NCBI GenBank assembly: GCA_947172415.1
Contig: OX359195.1
Location: 4,935,501-4,999,500 of the forward strand
From: Chondrosia reniformis
Taxonomy: Eukaryota > Porifera > Demospongiae > Chondrillida > Chondrillidae
Length of the DNA: 64,000 nt
Reading direction: 5' to 3'
Shown one piece after another: positions 60,655 through 64,000 of the stretch. Within the stretch, counting starts at the first letter, position 1; every line of letters begins with the position of its first letter. The position numbers and the translations under genes were made by a program. A model generated the notes under the pieces. The model did not search any database, was not told the origin of the DNA, and was given only the letters and a program-made list of their open reading frames with translations.

Positions 60655-63293
60655 ATGGGTGAAGTACGTATTTTCCTTCAGTTTTTCTGTTGGTAAACTC
60701 TCTTTAAATATGCCGTATGTATTTATTTATAGTTTTTGCATGAGTTCGCAATGTACAAGAAAGATTCTTACTCGGAATCACGCTTACTGACACCAAGAGA
60801 AATAGGGACAAAAACTTGCATTGTTTGCACCAACATACTGACACTGGACTGCTATACAGTGGGATGCTGTGCCTATTGTTTTATTTGTGTAACATGTCGT
60901 ACTCCAGATAGCTGCTATTTTACAAAAGAACCAATTGAAATGGAAAAGGTGAGCATCATCGCTACGTGCAGCAGCATGTATCGGCACAGTTGGTTCTACT
61001 TCTTAGCTAGGTAGCTGACAGAGGTCAAAAGGTTAAATATGCAAAAATACTTCAACTCTAGCTAATAGAGAGCTACGAAGCTAACATGTACACTTGGTGT
61101 CAGCATACACAGGCATCCACAAAGCATGCATATCCAAAAATTGAAAAGCACATTCAGCCAGCCTACACGTAGCCCAACGAAAACAACAGTCCAGAAGGGT
61201 TTCTTAAAATCGTCTTTTACAATAAATGTATAGAAAAAATAGGACTCTCAGGTATCTTAAACCAAAAGTTAGTGTTAGAAACTGTCCCACCCTTAATACA
61301 GAACAAACATGTGTAGTGTATATACCCAGCCAATAGGACCTCAAATCTTGAACTTTTCACAAGCCTGCGATGTTTTTAGAAAACCAGAACCATGTGATCA
61401 TGAGTGTAAAAGTCCCCCTTCATTTATAAGCCCCTAGGCCATGTTTTAAAAGGTGACCTATGTATTGTTAGTAACCCAAAGCCGTGGTGGATCTAAGATT
61501 TTAGAAAGGGTGGTTCTGGTTCCAATAATAACTTTACGTCTTATTGCGTTATTGATTACGTAATGCATAATTGCGGAGAACATAGCATACAGCAGTAGAG
61601 GAGCGAGTTGCTGCCACATTTGAATAGGTCGTATATACTGTCTTCCTAATATTATAGATTATTGGATTGAATTGAATTATTATTATTTCCGCTACAGTAA
61701 TTTAGCCTGTAAGTTCTTGCTCTTGTACTTACGAAAGCCAACTTACAGGCAAAAGGGGGGTTCCTTTGCACCCCTGGACCCCCCTAGATCCGCCACTGCA
61801 AAACTTAGAAAACTACTTAAGAAAGGACCAATATTTAGAGAACCTAATAACTTTAACTGGGTAACTACTTTAAAAATGTGTAAGGAAGGTCCTAAAAATA
61901 TAAGATTGCCTGGGCCCGTAGCAAAAATGTATCTACTTTTGTATTTAGTGAGTGGGAAAATGCTATACTTAAGAAAATTAATGATAGGATCTCTAAGCTG
62001 TCTAAATTGTATACCAAATCCTCAGTAGCCAAGAAAACCCTTACTTGCCCTAAAATTACAAATTTCTTAGTAGACCTACATGATAAGTATGTTATAGCCC
62101 CTGCCCCCTATGAGTATGTGTTTATGAAAGGACTACTTAAGGATAACATCACTATAGCTATACTATAGCTAGTAAATTTTCCAATACTTATAGGTATGTT
62201 GATGACCTTGTATGTATCAACAACAAGGATTTTGAACTGTCAATTAGTGACTTTTATCTCAAAGAACCTATTATTAAAAAGACAATTATCAGCCCTAGGA
62301 AATCCCCTTTTTAGACTAAAGGCCTTTTCACATTGCGATGCGCATTTGAATTAGGATCGAATTCGCATCAGTTTAATGCGCTTTGAAAGCGTTTCGACCC
62401 GTTCACATTTACTCTAACCGCAAGCCTAACTGTATACAATTGTTTTCCTTAATGCGCTTTAACCGCACCCAATGCACCTCCGGAGGTGAATTGGGTCGAT
62501 GCGCATTAAGGCGGATCGAGGAATCGAATGCGCATTGAAATTTTATCGTGTGAAACCGATTAATGCGAATTAATGCGCGTTATCGTTGCAAGTGTGAAAA
62601 GGCCTTAATTCATAAAATTAAATTTCATCATGTGTCTTAGTTAACACCCTATTCAACTTTTGGCACCAAAATTGGGTATTTAAGGCCCCTAGATTTAGCA
62701 TAGAGAACCAAGGATTCACAAAAGATCAAGATAAAGATTAAGCAAAAGACAAAGACTCCCAGGATTACTGATGAAGGGTGGCAGAAATGGCTGTCTGACC
62801 CAGTGGAGAAGAAGATAAAAGAAGGAAGAAAAGACTCCTGTATCTTTATCCAACGCTCTCTTCAGGTTTAGTTCCCCAATAGGCTTTTTACAGAATAGGC
62901 ATAGCATGTAGGAAAATGGTGTATTAGATCTTTCATATATACTGAGAACACCTTAAATTGGTTACAATTTGAGCATCAGCAACACTTATTATTATTAGGA
63001 CATTTTGACCCATAGGTCTTCTACAGCAATAAAGAATACCTTGTATGGATGCACTATTTAATGTTCATTTGTTCTGCAATATCTTAGATGGCACCATCTA
63101 ATACAGAGGTTACAGGCTATAAACTTCATTACGAATGTTGTAGATTTGATGAAAATTTGTCTGAAGGAAGAGTAAGGGCTACGTATTTTTGATTACTTAA
63201 GAATATATATATACATATGTTCAATACTTTTAGGAACATTTTAACTCCAAGGAATCCTGTGGACATCTTTTTAGGAAGTTCATAATGAATAGG
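60655..63293 (+). CDS. Z-E: Z-family protein, 3' end outside or unresolved
   Basis: Four exons in phase: 60655-60663 (MGE), 60733-60948, 63088-63171 and 63234-63293. Exon 2 has CIVC and GCC-x2-C-x2-C-x2-C, then SCYF, so knuckle and linker share one exon as in Z-D. Exon 3 has YECC; exon 4 has EHF-x5-C and ends in a good donor (AGG|GTTAGT). The charged last exon found in Z-A, Z-B and Z-C is not seen before 64000. A 21-base candidate exon lies at 63679-63699 (CAG|TGCAAT...AGG|GTGAGT). Intron 2 is full of mobile elements. It is paired head to head with R3. Confidence 0.72.
61483..61799. mobile_element. MITE with GGCGGATCTAG-type ends in Z-E intron
   Basis: The ends CGTGGTGGATCTAAG and CTAGATCCGCCACTG are inverted, with the same family signature as 20271-20607. 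Confidence 0.7.
61800..62310 (+). pseudogene. reverse-transcriptase fragment
   Basis: Broken plus-strand frames include FLVDLHDKYVIAPAP and, near 62190, YRYVDDLVCINNKDF, an RT active-site YVDD context. Stops and a small duplication (ACTATAGCTATACTATAGCT) separate them. It is a decayed non-LTR or Penelope-like element. Confidence 0.65.
62319..62606. mobile_element. MITE with AAGGCCTTTTCACA ends and repeated AATGCGC motifs
   Basis: The ends AAGGCCTTTTCACATTGC and its reverse complement (one mismatch and one indel) bound a 288-bp body. Variants of AATGCGC / GCGCATT occur at least eight times in both orientations. It sits inside the RT fragment. Confidence 0.8.
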
Positions 63294-64000
63294 GTTAGTA
63301 GCAAGACAATGAATATTTTACTTTTATGATGGTCACGTAATGCATACTGTTTTCTCTGTAAAAATTTGGAAACATTATTTATAATGTTAAATTTATATAC
63401 ATTAATAATTATTTTTAGTATCATTATTATTGTCAGACAACAAATTTGGTGTTTAATTAAAATGATTTGCACACACGTAGCAATGTTACCAAGGTGAAGT
63501 TGAGTTTATCCACTCAAATTATTGGCTGCTTTGTTGGGAATATATATATTTGTAATCATTACTATTCTAGACGCTTAAGTATCTTTAAAATTACTCAAGA
63601 ATTATAACACGTATGTACACTAATCAAATGAAACCAAATTATTTAATTTACATAATCATACAATTTCCATCTTCAGTGCAATATGGCACAAACAAGGGTG
63701 AGTGGTTTATATGTAAAATGATGACATAACAAGGACAGGAAGTTTATTACTCTTATTCTTTTTTCTTTATTATTTTGGAAATTTATTACTAATATTCTTT
63801 ATTACTCCTATTTTTTAAATAGGACTAATGATGTACCATAATTCCAGAAATTAATGTGTGGTTAAAACTAGTAAGTAAGTAATTACTAAAAATGTGATTT
63901 AACAAATGTGAAAACTATACCATTAGGTAAGGAAACACAAAGTTTCTTCACTCGTAGGCAGGGACTCCCATGGGAAATACTTGAAGAGACCAGTTATTAT
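63294..64000. other. Z-E downstream intron or end, mostly unresolved
   Basis: No long exon is seen. The only exon-like piece is the 21-base candidate at 63679-63699. The remainder is AT-rich with no repeat I recognise. Confidence 0.4.

Overview
This window looks like metazoan nuclear DNA, most likely from a demosponge. The genes are split by short GT-AG introns in AT-rich sequence. Two conserved animal genes anchor it, ARF6 (4 coding exons) and RPL15 (2 coding exons). Decayed transposons and MITEs are everywhere, and many CpG sites sit inside TACGTA palindromes. The sponge assignment (Amphimedon-like) is an inference from gene style, not from a database search.

Layout: 1-1316 is a 32-bp satellite with a 512-bp higher-order period. 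1.3-8 kb is gene-poor, with a possible ARF6 promoter near 3.4-3.85 kb and a tRNA-derived SINE at 7.6-8.0 kb. ARF6 is at 8.1-10.3 kb (+). 12.2-17.2 kb (-) holds two tandem small Cys/His-rich genes (here called Z-B and Z-A). 19.3-24.0 kb (+) holds R1, with five tandem death-fold-like repeats followed by a RING-like and TRAF-like zinc-finger tail. A seven-transmembrane receptor (26.5-27.7 kb, -) lies between two copies of a duplicated segment, and one copy has a PHD-finger LINE in it. Z-C is at 30.3-31.5 kb (-). A transposon graveyard (Tigger/pogo, LINE, palindromic MITE) fills 31.6-36.3 kb. R2 is at 37.0-42.2 kb (+), an orphan death-like exon at 43.0-43.3 kb, and Z-D at 44.4-48.2 kb (+). RPL15 is at 48.8-52.1 kb (+), with a 2.44-kb TIR transposon in its intron. 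R3 is at 52.2-60.5 kb (-, 15 exons). Z-E starts at 60.66 kb (+) and probably leaves the window.

The main discovery is a cluster of two gene families that I could assemble only by splicing. R genes (R1, R2, R3) have unrelated-looking N-termini but the same C-terminal module: a variant RING, then one C7/C8 mini-exon, a 31-codon zinc exon, and a terminal exon that in R2 and R3 ends in a CHC motif. Z genes (A to E) are small proteins built from an ordered set of exons with a CC-x2-C-x2-C-x2-C knuckle, a CxxC exon and an H...C exon. R and Z genes lie head to head three times: Z-A/R1, Z-C/R2 and R3/Z-E. The last pair is separated by only 127 bp carrying a 16-bp tandem repeat. This suggests a co-regulated, repeatedly duplicated pair, plausibly in innate-immune or recognition signalling through RING/TRAF/death-type adaptors. 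That function is inferred. The architecture is read directly from the sequence.
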